This document shows, in pieces, positions 1 to 7,600 of a stretch of 41,764 bases of DNA. The first letter of the stretch is position 1, and the number at the start of each line of letters is the position of its first letter. Source of the stretch: Candidatus Pacearchaeota archaeon (GTDB taxonomy: Archaea; Nanobdellota; Nanobdellia; Pacearchaeales; GW2011-AR1); the NCBI GenBank assembly GCA_023139205.1, contig JAGLOA010000006.1:1-41764 (forward strand), written 5' to 3'. Position numbers and translations under genes: made by a program. Under the pieces are notes generated by a model. It did not search any database. It was not told where the DNA came from and saw only the letters and a list, made by a program, of their open reading frames with translations.

Positions 1-410
1 TGTTGGTCTGTCTGTCTGTCTGTCTGAACCCCTCCATTTCCAGTGGAAATATGCTCATTTTTGGGCTTTAAAGGGCTAAAAAGCTCTTTTTCTGTCTGAA
101 TATTCTCTTTTATTGCTGAAAATTCCTTCTTATTTGTCGAAGTGTCTGTCTGTCTGTCTAAGGTATTTTTTTGGTTTTCAAGGATTTTTTTTAACAAAAG
201 AACAACTTCAGAATTTAATTTTAACTCTTTCTCTTGAGAAATTTTATTTTCCACGATCTTTGTTTTAACATCTGTTTTTCTTAAAAGAGATTTAATTTCC
301 TCTAACTCTTCTTTAAACAGCCCCAACTCTTGTTTTAAAACAAGAGTGTTATCATTGAGGGTTTCCATATCCTCTTTAACCCTATTAAAAGATTCTTTGA
401 TATTATCCAT
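1..410 (-). CDS. Partial coiled-coil protein with tetranucleotide-repeat coding sequence
   Basis: An open frame starts at ATG 408-410 and runs 136 codons without a stop off the left edge, so the C-terminus is missing. Residues 1-80 are rich in Glu, Lys and Leu with heptad-like spacing (for example LVLKQELGLFKEELEEIKSL) and should form a coiled coil. The following part is low in complexity and includes two stretches of D-R-Q-T-D type encoded by GTCT/AGAC tandem repeats. The start has no competing upstream ATG and is followed by typical AT-rich codons. The downstream part encodes H-I-S-T-G-N-G-G-V, whose DNA is an ORB-like motif. It is transcribed away from the putative origin with the next three genes. 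I do not recognise the family; a winged-helix or DNA-binding C-terminus beyond the edge is possible but not visible. Confidence 0.7.
   Translation of the reverse strand, partial: MDNIKESFNRVKEDMETLNDNTLVLKQELGLFKEELEEIKSLLRKTDVKTKIVENKISQEKELKLNSEVVLLLKKILENQKNTLDRQTDTSTNKKEFSAIKENIQTEKELFSPLKPKNEHISTGNGGVQTDRQTDQ
6..26. repeat. GTCT tetranucleotide tandem repeat (5 units)
   Basis: Five uninterrupted GTCT units plus one extra G, read on the coding (minus) strand as AGAC. The tract lies in frame in the partial coiled-coil gene and encodes Q-T-D-R-Q-T-D. Tetranucleotide tracts in coding sequence change frame when one unit is gained or lost. Confidence 0.9.
28..50 (-). promoter_or_regulatory. 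ORB-like Orc1/Cdc6 binding motif inside a gene
   Basis: On the minus strand this reads TTTCCACTGGAAA followed directly by a TGGAGGGGT stretch. This is the layout of archaeal origin recognition boxes: a short inverted repeat followed by a G-string. It is the best-conserved copy in the window, although it lies inside coding sequence about 1.75 kb from cdc6. Family knowledge supports the pattern; binding is an inference. Confidence 0.55.
144..159. repeat. GTCT tetranucleotide tandem repeat (4 units)
   Basis: Four GTCT units, in frame in the partial coiled-coil gene and encoding L-D-R-Q-T-D-T on the minus strand. A two-unit remnant (TCTGTCTGA) lies between the two tracts at 91-99. Confidence 0.9.
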
Positions 411-460
411 TAAGAATTTAAAAAAGAAAACTATAAAAATTTTGAGATGATTGAAAATAA

Positions 461-724
461 CTAATTATTTTTATAAAATTCATAAACCTTGTCTGAAAGC
501 TTCCAGCGAGATCTTTTTAAGTAAGGAATACCCTGAGGATTCTTCTTTATCTCCAAAACAAACTTTTTATCTTTTAAATCTAAAAGTAATCTCTTAACAA
601 ATTCTTCGTCTCTGGCAATTTCTCTGGCAATCTGGACTGTAAAAAACAATTTAGGTGACGAAGAATAAAGGAAGGAAAGTATTTGCTCGTAAATTTTCTC
701 TATCTTCTTTTCAGAAATTTTCAT
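461..724 (-). CDS. Small winged-helix DNA-binding protein
   Basis: This 87-aa protein has the layout of a stand-alone winged helix. Helix 1 is IYEQILSFLYSS, helix 2 and the recognition helix lie in VQIAREIARDEEFVKRLLLDLKDK, and a basic wing follows (residues about 55-75, K-N-P-Q-G-I-P-Y-L-K-R-S). A short C-terminal helix ends in K-N-N. The start ATG at 722-724 has an AT-rich TATA-like element about 28 nt upstream on the minus strand. It sits between the coiled-coil gene and the next unknown gene, all transcribed away from the putative origin. It may be a transcription regulator or a chromosome-associated protein. The fold is inferred from sequence pattern; the target is unknown. Confidence 0.7.
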   Translation of the reverse strand: MKISEKKIEKIYEQILSFLYSSSPKLFFTVQIAREIARDEEFVKRLLLDLKDKKFVLEIKKNPQGIPYLKRSRWKLSDKVYEFYKNN

Positions 725-765
725 AAAATAACTAACAAAAGGTTTTTTTTAAAAGTTTAGAAAAA

Positions 766-1185
766 CTATTTCTCTTCTTTTTTTTGACCTTTCAAAAAAG
801 GAAGTGTAATATGAGTTGGAAGATTCATTTCATCTTCTAATTGAAGAGCTTTTAAATTAGATTTCTTTAAAATAATATTAAACAAGATTATCTTAAAATT
901 TTCTGAAATCTCTTTTGTTTCCCATTTTTTCAAGATTTCTTTAGATTCCTTTGAATCAATTGAAAGAAGAACACTTCCTTCAAAACTTAAATTTGCTATT
1001 TGAGGTTCATATATTATCTCATAACTAAATTTAGCCTCAAGAATCTCTTCTTTTGTTTTAAAAAAATCTGACTTAACCTTTTTTATTTCAGAAATATTTA
1101 TTTTATTACTTATCTTTAAATTTTCAAGATTATCCTTAGATTTTTCTATTGATATTTTACTAAAGTTAAATCCTATAAATCTCAT
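766..1185 (-). CDS. Conserved small protein of unknown function (possibly SecB-like fold)
   Basis: The 139-aa soluble protein has an N-terminal half that alternates hydrophobic and polar residues, as in antiparallel beta strands (FSYEIIYEPQIANLSFEGSVLLSI). It then has two amphipathic helices and a conserved-looking motif NLPTHITLPFL near the C-terminus. Strands followed by a helix and a 'lP..i.lP' motif recall SecB and SecB-like chaperones, but this is a weak resemblance by eye only. There is no signal peptide or membrane segment. A TATA-like element (CTTTAAAAAG on the minus strand, near 1213) lies about 27 nt before the ATG. It is co-oriented with its neighbours near the putative origin. Confidence 0.65.
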   Translation of the reverse strand: MRFIGFNFSKISIEKSKDNLENLKISNKINISEIKKVKSDFFKTKEEILEAKFSYEIIYEPQIANLSFEGSVLLSIDSKESKEILKKWETKEISENFKIILFNIILKKSNLKALQLEDEMNLPTHITLPFLKGQKKEEK

Positions 1186-1228
1186 CTTATTTTAATTAAA
1201 AAAGTCTTTTTAAAGATTACGGTAAAAA

Positions 1229-1486
1229 TTAGATTAAATCTTCTTCTGAGACAATAACAAAGTCTCCAATAGCAATAATAGAACTATAAGGAATTAAAAG
1301 TTCGTTTGAATTTGTTCTCTCTAAATTTAGATTTTTTGTGTAAGGTGTTGAATCTTTAACCACAAGGTTAATAAGTTCTCCAGAACGGGTTTCAAAAGTT
1401 ATGTCTTTAACAAAACCTAATCTTTTCCCTTCCTTAGTTACAATCATTTTTTCAAGAATTGCACTAAATGGATTTTTATTTTGCAT
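1229..1486 (-). CDS. PRC-barrel domain protein
   Basis: The 85-aa protein is essentially one PRC-barrel. It has the order M-I-V-T-K-E-G-K-R-L-G-F-V-K-D-I-T-F (residues about 15-32), then GELINLVVK, then a loop, then L-L-I-P-Y-S-S-I-I-A-I-G-D-F-V-I-V. The G-x-V-x-D and IPYS.I..IGD..IV elements are typical of the family. In archaea, single-domain PRC-barrel proteins (CdpB type) act with FtsZ/SepF in cell division, and others associate with RNA metabolism; the choice here is inference. It is the first gene to the left of the putative origin, divergent from cdc6. Its ATG lies 26 nt from a TATA box, so the mRNA is probably leaderless. Confidence 0.85.
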   Translation of the reverse strand: MQNKNPFSAILEKMIVTKEGKRLGFVKDITFETRSGELINLVVKDSTPYTKNLNLERTNSNELLIPYSSIIAIGDFVIVSEEDLI

Positions 1487-1506
1487 AAAATGTTAAAAGA
1501 GAAATA

Positions 1507-1516
1507 ACTTATAAAC
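1507..1516 (-). promoter_or_regulatory. TATA box for the PRC-barrel gene
   Basis: On the minus strand this reads GTTTATAAGT. Its centre is about 26 nt from the ATG whose first base is 1486, which matches leaderless archaeal transcription. Confidence 0.5.
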
Positions 1517-1573
1517 TTTTCTGTAAAATCTTTCTAATTAAATAATTAGTTAATTTTCTTCTTAAGGTCTCTC

Positions 1574-1595
1574 ACCCCTTGATTTCATATAGAAG
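1574..1595 (-). promoter_or_regulatory. ORB-like motif (left, reverse)
   Basis: On the minus strand it reads CTTCTATATGAAAT followed by CAAGGGGT. It keeps the outer parts of the ORB pattern (CTTC, GAAA, AAGGGGT), although the centre of the inverted repeat is degenerate. Confidence 0.45.
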
Positions 1596-1596
1596 T

Positions 1597-1672
1597 ATTT
1601 AAAAAAGAATTTATTATTTATTATTTATTATTTATTATTATAAATATTTATATATTATATATTATATATTAA
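1597..1672. repeat. AT-rich tract, candidate DNA unwinding element
   Basis: About 75 bp containing almost only A and T. Tandem TTATTTATTA-type units (1611-1638) are followed by TATATTATATATTA-type units (1650-1670). The position between opposed ORB-like motifs suggests a duplex unwinding element. Confidence 0.65.
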
Positions 1673-1674
1673 AG

Positions 1675-1696
1675 TTTCCATTAGAAATGTAGGTGT
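1675..1696 (+). promoter_or_regulatory. ORB-like motif (right 1)
   Basis: It reads TTTCCATTAGAAATG followed by TAGGTGT. Compared with the motif at 28-50 it keeps TTTCCA, GAAATG, AGG and GT, with four differences in the 21-nt core. Confidence 0.5.
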
Positions 1697-1772
1697 TTTT
1701 CTTTTTTAGTAGTTATAATCTTTTATATAATAAAATAATTTCTTTTCGTTGGGATATTTTTATTTTTATTTT

Positions 1773-1799
1773 TTTCCATAAGAAATAGACGTGGGGGTC
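1773..1799 (+). promoter_or_regulatory. ORB-like motif (right 2), overlapping the possible GTG start of cdc6
   Basis: It reads TTTCCATAAGAAAT, a short spacer, then GTGGGGGT. The G-string coincides with the upstream GTG start candidate of cdc6, so Orc1 bound here could repress its own gene. Confidence 0.45.
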
Positions 1800-3026
1800 T
1801 TTGATATAAATTTTAAAATGGTAAATGAACTTGATCAAATTTTTGAATCTTTTGATAAGAATAATATTTTTAGAGATAAATCAATTTTACAAACAAATTA
1901 TCGTCCAGAAGAAATTCCCTACAGAGATGAGCAGATAAAACAAATTGCCTCCATTCTTGCTCCTGTTTTAAGAGGTGAAAGAACAAGTAATCTTTTTTTA
2001 TATGGAAAAACAGGAACAGGGAAAACTCTTTCTGTTTGTTATGTTAAGGATGAATTACTTAAGAGAGTTAAGAAAGAAAGTGGTTTTAAATTAAAAATAG
2101 AATATTTAAATTGTAAATTAAAGAAGGTTTCTGATACAGAATATAGGATTTTAGCTGAACTTGTTAAGAAACTTGGAGGAGAAATTCCTTCAACAGGATT
2201 ACCTACTCAAGCTGTTTATAGTAAGTTTATTGAGTTAATTGATTCTGAAAAGCAGTTAATTGTTTTGATTTTGGATGAAATTGATCAAACTATGAAAAAA
2301 ATTTCTAACGATTTCCTTTATAATTTAACACGTCTTAACTCAGAATTATCTAAAACACAAATTTGTGTTGTTGGGATTAGTAATAATCTAACTTTTTTAG
2401 ATGAATTGGATCCAAGAGTTCGTAGTTCTCTTTCAGAAGAAGAAATTGTTTTTCCTCCTTATAATGCTTTACAATTACAGGGTATTTTAAATAAGAGGGC
2501 AAAGGAAGTGTTTAAAGAAGGGGTTCTTCAAGAAGGGGTTGTTGCAAAGTGTGCTGCATTTGCTGCTAGGGAGCATGGAGATGCAAGAAGGGCCTTAGAT
2601 TTGTTTAGGATTGCAGGGGAACTTGCTGAAAGAGAGGGAGCTAAAAAAATTTCTTTAAAATATATTGATGAAGCTAATGATAAACTTGAAAGGGATAAAA
2701 TATTGGATATTATTCGTTCAGAACCTAAACAATTTCAGTTTGTTTTACATTCTATAATTAGTTTATCTGAGAAAAATAAAGAAGAACCAATTTTTACAGG
2801 AGATGTTTATAATTTTTACCAAGATTTATGTTTAAAAAATAAACTTGAAGTTTTAACTCAACGTAGGATTAGCGATATTATTCAGGAATTTGACATGTTG
2901 GGAATTATTAATGTGAGAGTTATTTCAAAAGGAAGAGGAGGACGAATGCGTGAAATACGTTTAGCAATTACAAAAAATATTATTGAAAAAGCTAAGGAAA
3001 TAATTAAACATTCTTTGAATTACTAG
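1791..3026 (+). CDS. cdc6: Orc1/Cdc6 replication initiator
   Basis: This AAA+ protein binds origin DNA and loads the MCM helicase. The 411-aa length is normal for archaeal Orc1/Cdc6. Visible motifs are Walker A GKTGTGKT (residues 72-79), Walker B LILDEID (159-165), sensor 1 GISNN (195-199) and the arginine-finger/sensor region DPRVRSSL (207-214). A C-terminal winged helix (about 305-405) carries QRRISDIIQEFDMLGII and a basic wing KGRGGRMREIRL. The GTG at 1791 lies within an ORB-like motif; ATG 1818 (MVNELDQIFESF) is an equally good start and would give 402 aa. It is followed after 3 bp by polB. It is the only orc/cdc6 gene in the window. Confidence 0.96.
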   Translation: MGVFDINFKMVNELDQIFESFDKNNIFRDKSILQTNYRPEEIPYRDEQIKQIASILAPVLRGERTSNLFLYGKTGTGKTLSVCYVKDELLKRVKKESGFKLKIEYLNCKLKKVSDTEYRILAELVKKLGGEIPSTGLPTQAVYSKFIELIDSEKQLIVLILDEIDQTMKKISNDFLYNLTRLNSELSKTQICVVGISNNLTFLDELDPRVRSSLSEEEIVFPPYNALQLQGILNKRAKEVFKEGVLQEGVVAKCAAFAAREHGDARRALDLFRIAGELAEREGAKKISLKYIDEANDKLERDKILDIIRSEPKQFQFVLHSIISLSEKNKEEPIFTGDVYNFYQDLCLKNKLEVLTQRRISDIIQEFDMLGIINVRVISKGRGGRMREIRLAITKNIIEKAKEIIKHSLNY

Positions 3027-3029
3027 TAA

Positions 3030-4604
3030 ATGGATGCTCAAAAAATCTTAAAATTTTGTTTGGAAAAAGGTTTTTTAGTTGATAAAGAGGTTTTAAATTT
3101 GTTTAGCGAAACTTCTGATTTGGAATCTTTGGGATTGATTGTAGAGAAAATTAAGAGTCATACACAAAAAAGAATAATTACTAAACAGACTTTTTGTGAG
3201 AACCAAGATAAAGTTAATGAAGTTTTTTTAAGTCTTCCTGAGAAAAAACAAGAAAGTTTGGAAAAGTTGAAAATAAAACTTGGTTTGAGCATTGAGATTT
3301 CTCATGAAAAAAGAGTGGCTTTTGAAGAAAATGTTCCTGAAGAGGATGTTTGTCAAGTTAATCCTTTTTCCGGGGTAAAAATTCTTTCAAACCCTATTCA
3401 GCCAAATAAAAAGATTGAAGTGAAAGATTTTGTTTTACATTTTAAGAATAGATTTTCTGAATTAAGCAATATTTTACAACAACATTCTGAATTAAGTAAT
3501 TTGGTTTCAATAAATAAAATTTCAGGAAATCGGCAGGGAATTTCAATTATTGGGATTGTTTCTGATAAAAAAATCACTAAGAATAAAAATATTTTATTTG
3601 AAGTAGAAGATTTAACTGGAAAAATAAAGGTTTTGATAAACCAAAATAAACCAGAACTTTATAAAAAAGCAGAAGAAATCTCTTTAGATTCTGTAATTGG
3701 ATTTAAAGGTTCTGGTAATCGGGAAATATTTTTTGTTAATGATGTTATTTTTCCTGATTCAAAAATTTTTGAAAGAAAAAATTCTTTTGTTGAAGAGTAT
3801 GCTTTATTTATTGGTGATTTGCATTTTGGAAGTAAATTATTTTTAAAAGAAAATTTTCTGAAATTTATAGATTATCTTAATGGAAAGGTTCCTAACACCT
3901 TGGAGGTTGATAAGATAAAATATCTTTTTATTGTTGGTGATTTAATTACTGGTGTTGGAAATTATCCGAATCAGGAAAGAGATTTGAAAATAGTTGATCT
4001 TGAAGAACAATTTTCTGGGATTGCTGAATTATTGGGGAAGATAAGAAAGGATATTAAGATAATTATTTCTCCTGGAAATCATGATTGTGTTAGGCTTATG
4101 GAACCTCAACCTGTTTTTGATGAAAAATATGCCTGGCCTTTATATGATTTAGATAATGTTCTTTTAACTGGAAATCCATGTAATGTAAATATTGGGGCAA
4201 AAAAAGGATTTCTTGGATTTAATGTTTTAACTTACCATGGTTTTTCTTTTCCTTTTTATGCTAATAATGTTTCGAGATTAATGTTAAAAAAATCAATGAA
4301 TTCTCCAGAGGAGATTATGAAATATTTGTTGAAAAACAGACATCTAGCTCCGACTCATGCTTCTGTCCAGTATTTTCCTTTAGAAAAAGATGCTTTATTG
4401 ATAAGAGAAGTTCCAGATATTTTTGTTGCAGCTCATACACATAAAAGTGCTGTTTCATATTATGATAATGTTTTGGTTGTTTCTACTTCTTGTTGGGAAA
4501 GTATGACTCCTTATCAAGAGAAATTTGGTAATAAACCAGATCATTGTAAAGTCCCCCTGTTTAATTTGAAGACAAGATCTGTGAAGATCCTTGACTTTGA
4601 ATAG
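3030..4604 (+). CDS. polB: DNA polymerase D small subunit DP1 (3'-5' exonuclease)
   Basis: DP1 is the proofreading subunit of the archaeal replicative polymerase PolD and partners with DP2. The 524-aa protein has an N-terminal helical region, an OB-fold at about 155-245 (ISIIGIVSDK ... VEDLTGKIKVLI) and a calcineurin-like, MRE11-type phosphoesterase domain from about 255. Metal-site motifs are present: GDLHFGS (262-268), IVGDLITGVG (301-310), PGNHD (348-352), YHG (402-404) and AHTH (468-471). All the expected metal ligands seem intact, so exonuclease activity is likely. The ATG lies 3 bp after the cdc6 stop, which suggests cotranscription. A 14-bp palindrome separates it from polC. Adjacency of cdc6, polB and polC is common in archaea. 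Confidence 0.96.
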   Translation: MDAQKILKFCLEKGFLVDKEVLNLFSETSDLESLGLIVEKIKSHTQKRIITKQTFCENQDKVNEVFLSLPEKKQESLEKLKIKLGLSIEISHEKRVAFEENVPEEDVCQVNPFSGVKILSNPIQPNKKIEVKDFVLHFKNRFSELSNILQQHSELSNLVSINKISGNRQGISIIGIVSDKKITKNKNILFEVEDLTGKIKVLINQNKPELYKKAEEISLDSVIGFKGSGNREIFFVNDVIFPDSKIFERKNSFVEEYALFIGDLHFGSKLFLKENFLKFIDYLNGKVPNTLEVDKIKYLFIVGDLITGVGNYPNQERDLKIVDLEEQFSGIAELLGKIRKDIKIIISPGNHDCVRLMEPQPVFDEKYAWPLYDLDNVLLTGNPCNVNIGAKKGFLGFNVLTYHGFSFPFYANNVSRLMLKKSMNSPEEIMKYLLKNRHLAPTHASVQYFPLEKDALLIREVPDIFVAAHTHKSAVSYYDNVLVVSTSCWESMTPYQEKFGNKPDHCKVPLFNLKTRSVKILDFE

Positions 4605-4609
4605 CTTAA

Positions 4610-4623
4610 TACCCTAAAGGGTA
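4610..4623. repeat. Perfect palindrome between polB and polC
   Basis: TACCCTAAAGGGTA is a perfect inverted repeat (arms TACCCT/AGGGTA around AA) in the 37-bp spacer. It could be an operator or an mRNA structure. It is GC-richer than its surroundings. Confidence 0.6.
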
Positions 4624-4641
4624 CGAGAGGTCACAAGTAAA

Positions 4642-7600
4642 ATGAAAACACAAGAATATTTTAAAAAAATTGAAAAAGATGTTAGAGAAATTTATGAAGT
4701 AGTTGGGGCTGCAAGGGCAAAGGGGTTGGATCCTGTTAATGAGGTTGAAATTCCTTTGGCAATGACCATGGCTGAAAAAGTTGTCGGACTTATTTCAACA
4801 ATTTATCCTCAGATGATGAATTCTGGAATTGCAAAAAGAATTCTTGAATTAGAAAAAGAATATGGGAAATTAGATACTACTGTTACATTTAAAATTGCAG
4901 AGGAGGTTGCTAAGCAAAAATTTTGCAAGTTTGAAAGTTTGTTGCAGGCGATTGAGGCTGGAGTAAGAATTGGTTTTGCTTATTCAACTTTGGGGGTTGT
5001 TTCTTCTCCTATTGAAGGGTTTACTGAATTAAAATTAGGGAAAACAAGAGATGAGAAAGATTATTTTATTGCTTGTTTTTCAGGTCCTATTAGAAGTGCA
5101 GGAACTACTGCTTCTTGTGTTGTTTTAATGTTAATTGATTATTTGAGGGAGATTTTTGGTTATGCAAAGTATGATTCTACAGAAGAAGAAGTAAAAAGAA
5201 CTGTTTCTGAGTTGACTGATTTTCACGAGAGGATTACTAATTTGCAATATATGCCAACTGAGGAGGAGATTATTTTTTTGGCGAAGAATATCCCTATTCA
5301 GGTTGCAGGTGATGCTTCAGAAAAACTTGAGGTTTCTAATTACAAGAATTTGGAGAGGGTGGATACTAATTTTCTTAGAAGTGGTTTTTGTTTGATTTTA
5401 GCAGAGGGTCTTGCACAAAAAGCAGCAAAGGGGTTTAGATTGTTAAAAGCAATTAAAGCTAATGGAATTAAATCAACTGGTTTTGATTTTTTAGAGGAAT
5501 ATATTAAGATACATGAAAAGAGAGATACTGGGAAAACAGATGATTCTCCTACTTATATTAAAGATCTGGTTGCAGGTAGACCTGTGTTTGGTCATCCTTC
5601 TAGATCAGGGGCATTAAGGTTTAGATATGGAAGAGGCAGGGTTTCTGGTTTTAGCGCATCTTCATTACATCCTGCAACAATGGCAATTACAGATGATTTT
5701 ATTGCTATTGGAACTCAATTAAAAATAGAGAAACCAACTAAAGGAACTGTTGCTACTGTTTGTGATTGTATTGAAGGACCAATAGTTAAGCTTGTTAATG
5801 GTAGTGTAAAAAAAATTAAGACAAAAGAAGAAGCAAAAAAAGTTTATTCTGATGTTGAAGAAATAATTTATCTTGGAGATATTTTATTCCCTTTTAGTGA
5901 TTTGGCGAATAGAAATTCTAATTTAATTAAACCAGGTTATGTTGAAGAATGGTGGGGATTGGATTTAAGGGAAAAGAATTTTGAGTTAGAAAAAGAAATA
6001 AACTATTTTAATGTTGATTTTGAAAATGCCGTCGAATTAAGTAAGAAATACAATATTCCTCTTCATCCTAATTTTATTTTTTATTGGACTGAAATTTCTA
6101 AAGAACAATTTTTAGGATTAATTGATTGGTTAAAACATTCAAGAGTTAGTGGAAAAATTATTTTTCCCTATAATCCTGCTGAACAGGAAAAGTTTGAATT
6201 GGGAAAAAGATGTTTGGAATTATTGGGTTTTGAGCATGATGTAACAATTGAAAATGTTGTTGTAAATGAGGAAAATAGCAAGGCTTTATTTGCAAATTTA
6301 GGAATTGATTTAAATATTTTAGGAAAGGAAGAATTTTTACTTTATGATGTTTTTGATGTTGATAAATTTGATTTAGATAAGTCTGTTTTGGAGACAGTAA
6401 ATTCTGTTTCGTATTTTGAAATTAAAGATAAAGCAGGGGATTTTATTGGAACAAGAATGGGAAGACCTGAAAAAGCAAAACTTCGAAAGTTGACTGGGAG
6501 TCCTAATGTTTTGTTTCCTGTTGGTAAAGAAGGGGGAAGGTTGAGAAGTGTGCAGGCAGCATGTGAAGAGGGGAGAGTCAGAAGCGCGTTTCCAATTAAT
6601 TATTGTGATAATTGTAAAAAGGAAACAATTTATTCTGTTTGTGAAGATTGCGGGGGCAAATGCAGGAAAATGTTTTATTTTTTTGAGACAAAAGAAAAAT
6701 CTTTTAATAAAATTGAAGAGGGTTTGGAGAGAGAAGGTATGCCTTATTGCAACCAGGATTTAGATATAAATCATTATTTTGAAAAGGCACGAGAGAAAAT
6801 TGGTTTTGATAAAAAGGATGTCCCGCTTTTGATTAAAGGTGTTAGGGGAACATCTTCTGCTGGGCATATGATGGAGAATCTTTCTAAAGGAATTTTAAGA
6901 GCAAAACATGGATTGCAGGTTAATAAAGACGGGACTATTCGGTTTGATGCTACTGAATTGCCGTTGGTTTCTTTTAAACCAAAAGAAGTTTTTGTGAGTA
7001 TTGAGAAACTGAAAGAATTAGGATATGATCAAGATGTTTTTGGAAAAGAACTTATTGATGAAAATCAGATTTTAGAATTAATGCCTCATGATGTTCTTAT
7101 CCCAAGTTCCCCTGAATCTCCTGATGAAAAAGGAGAAGATGTTTTTATGAATATCTGTAATTTTGTTGATGAACTTCTTGTTAAATTTTATGGATTAAAA
7201 CCTTTTTATAATCTTAAGAAAAAAGAAGATTTAATTGGACATTTTGGTGTTTGTATGGCTCCTCATAATTGTGCAGGAGTTGTTTGCAGATTTATTGGGT
7301 TTTCAAAAACTTTAGGTTTGTTTGCAAGCCCGTATATGCATGCTGCTATTAGAAGAGATTGTGACGGAGATGAAGCTGCAATTATGCTTTTGGGAGATGT
7401 TTTGTTGAATTTTTCTAGGAAGTTTTTGCCTAGTCATAGAGGAGGAACACAAGATGCTCCTTTAGTTTTAAATGCAAAAATTGATGCTGGAGAAGTTGAT
7501 GACCAGATTTTGGATTTTGAATTTGTTAATGAATATCCTCTGGAACTTTACAGACTTGCTGAGCAGAGAAAACATTCTTCTGAAGTTAAAGTTAATACTG

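Larger units (their letters stand above)
1565..1800. other. Candidate replication origin (divergent spacer upstream of cdc6)
   Basis: The 304-bp spacer 1487-1790 separates minus-strand genes from cdc6. It contains an A/T-only tract with three ORB-like motifs around it: one reverse motif on the left (1574-1595) and two forward motifs on the right (1675-1696 and 1773-1799). Opposed ORBs around an unwinding element directly upstream of orc1/cdc6 is the classical archaeal oriC layout. Genes on both sides point away from it. The assignment is inference from architecture; no replication data are visible. Confidence 0.6.

Noticed and set aside
1611-1670. CRISPR-like or minisatellite array in the AT tract
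   Set aside because: The units are 4-8 bp A/T simple repeats without spacers; better explained as an unwinding element.
6548-6763. Plus-strand 71-aa frame
   Set aside because: It overlaps polC in another frame and has no supporting signal.
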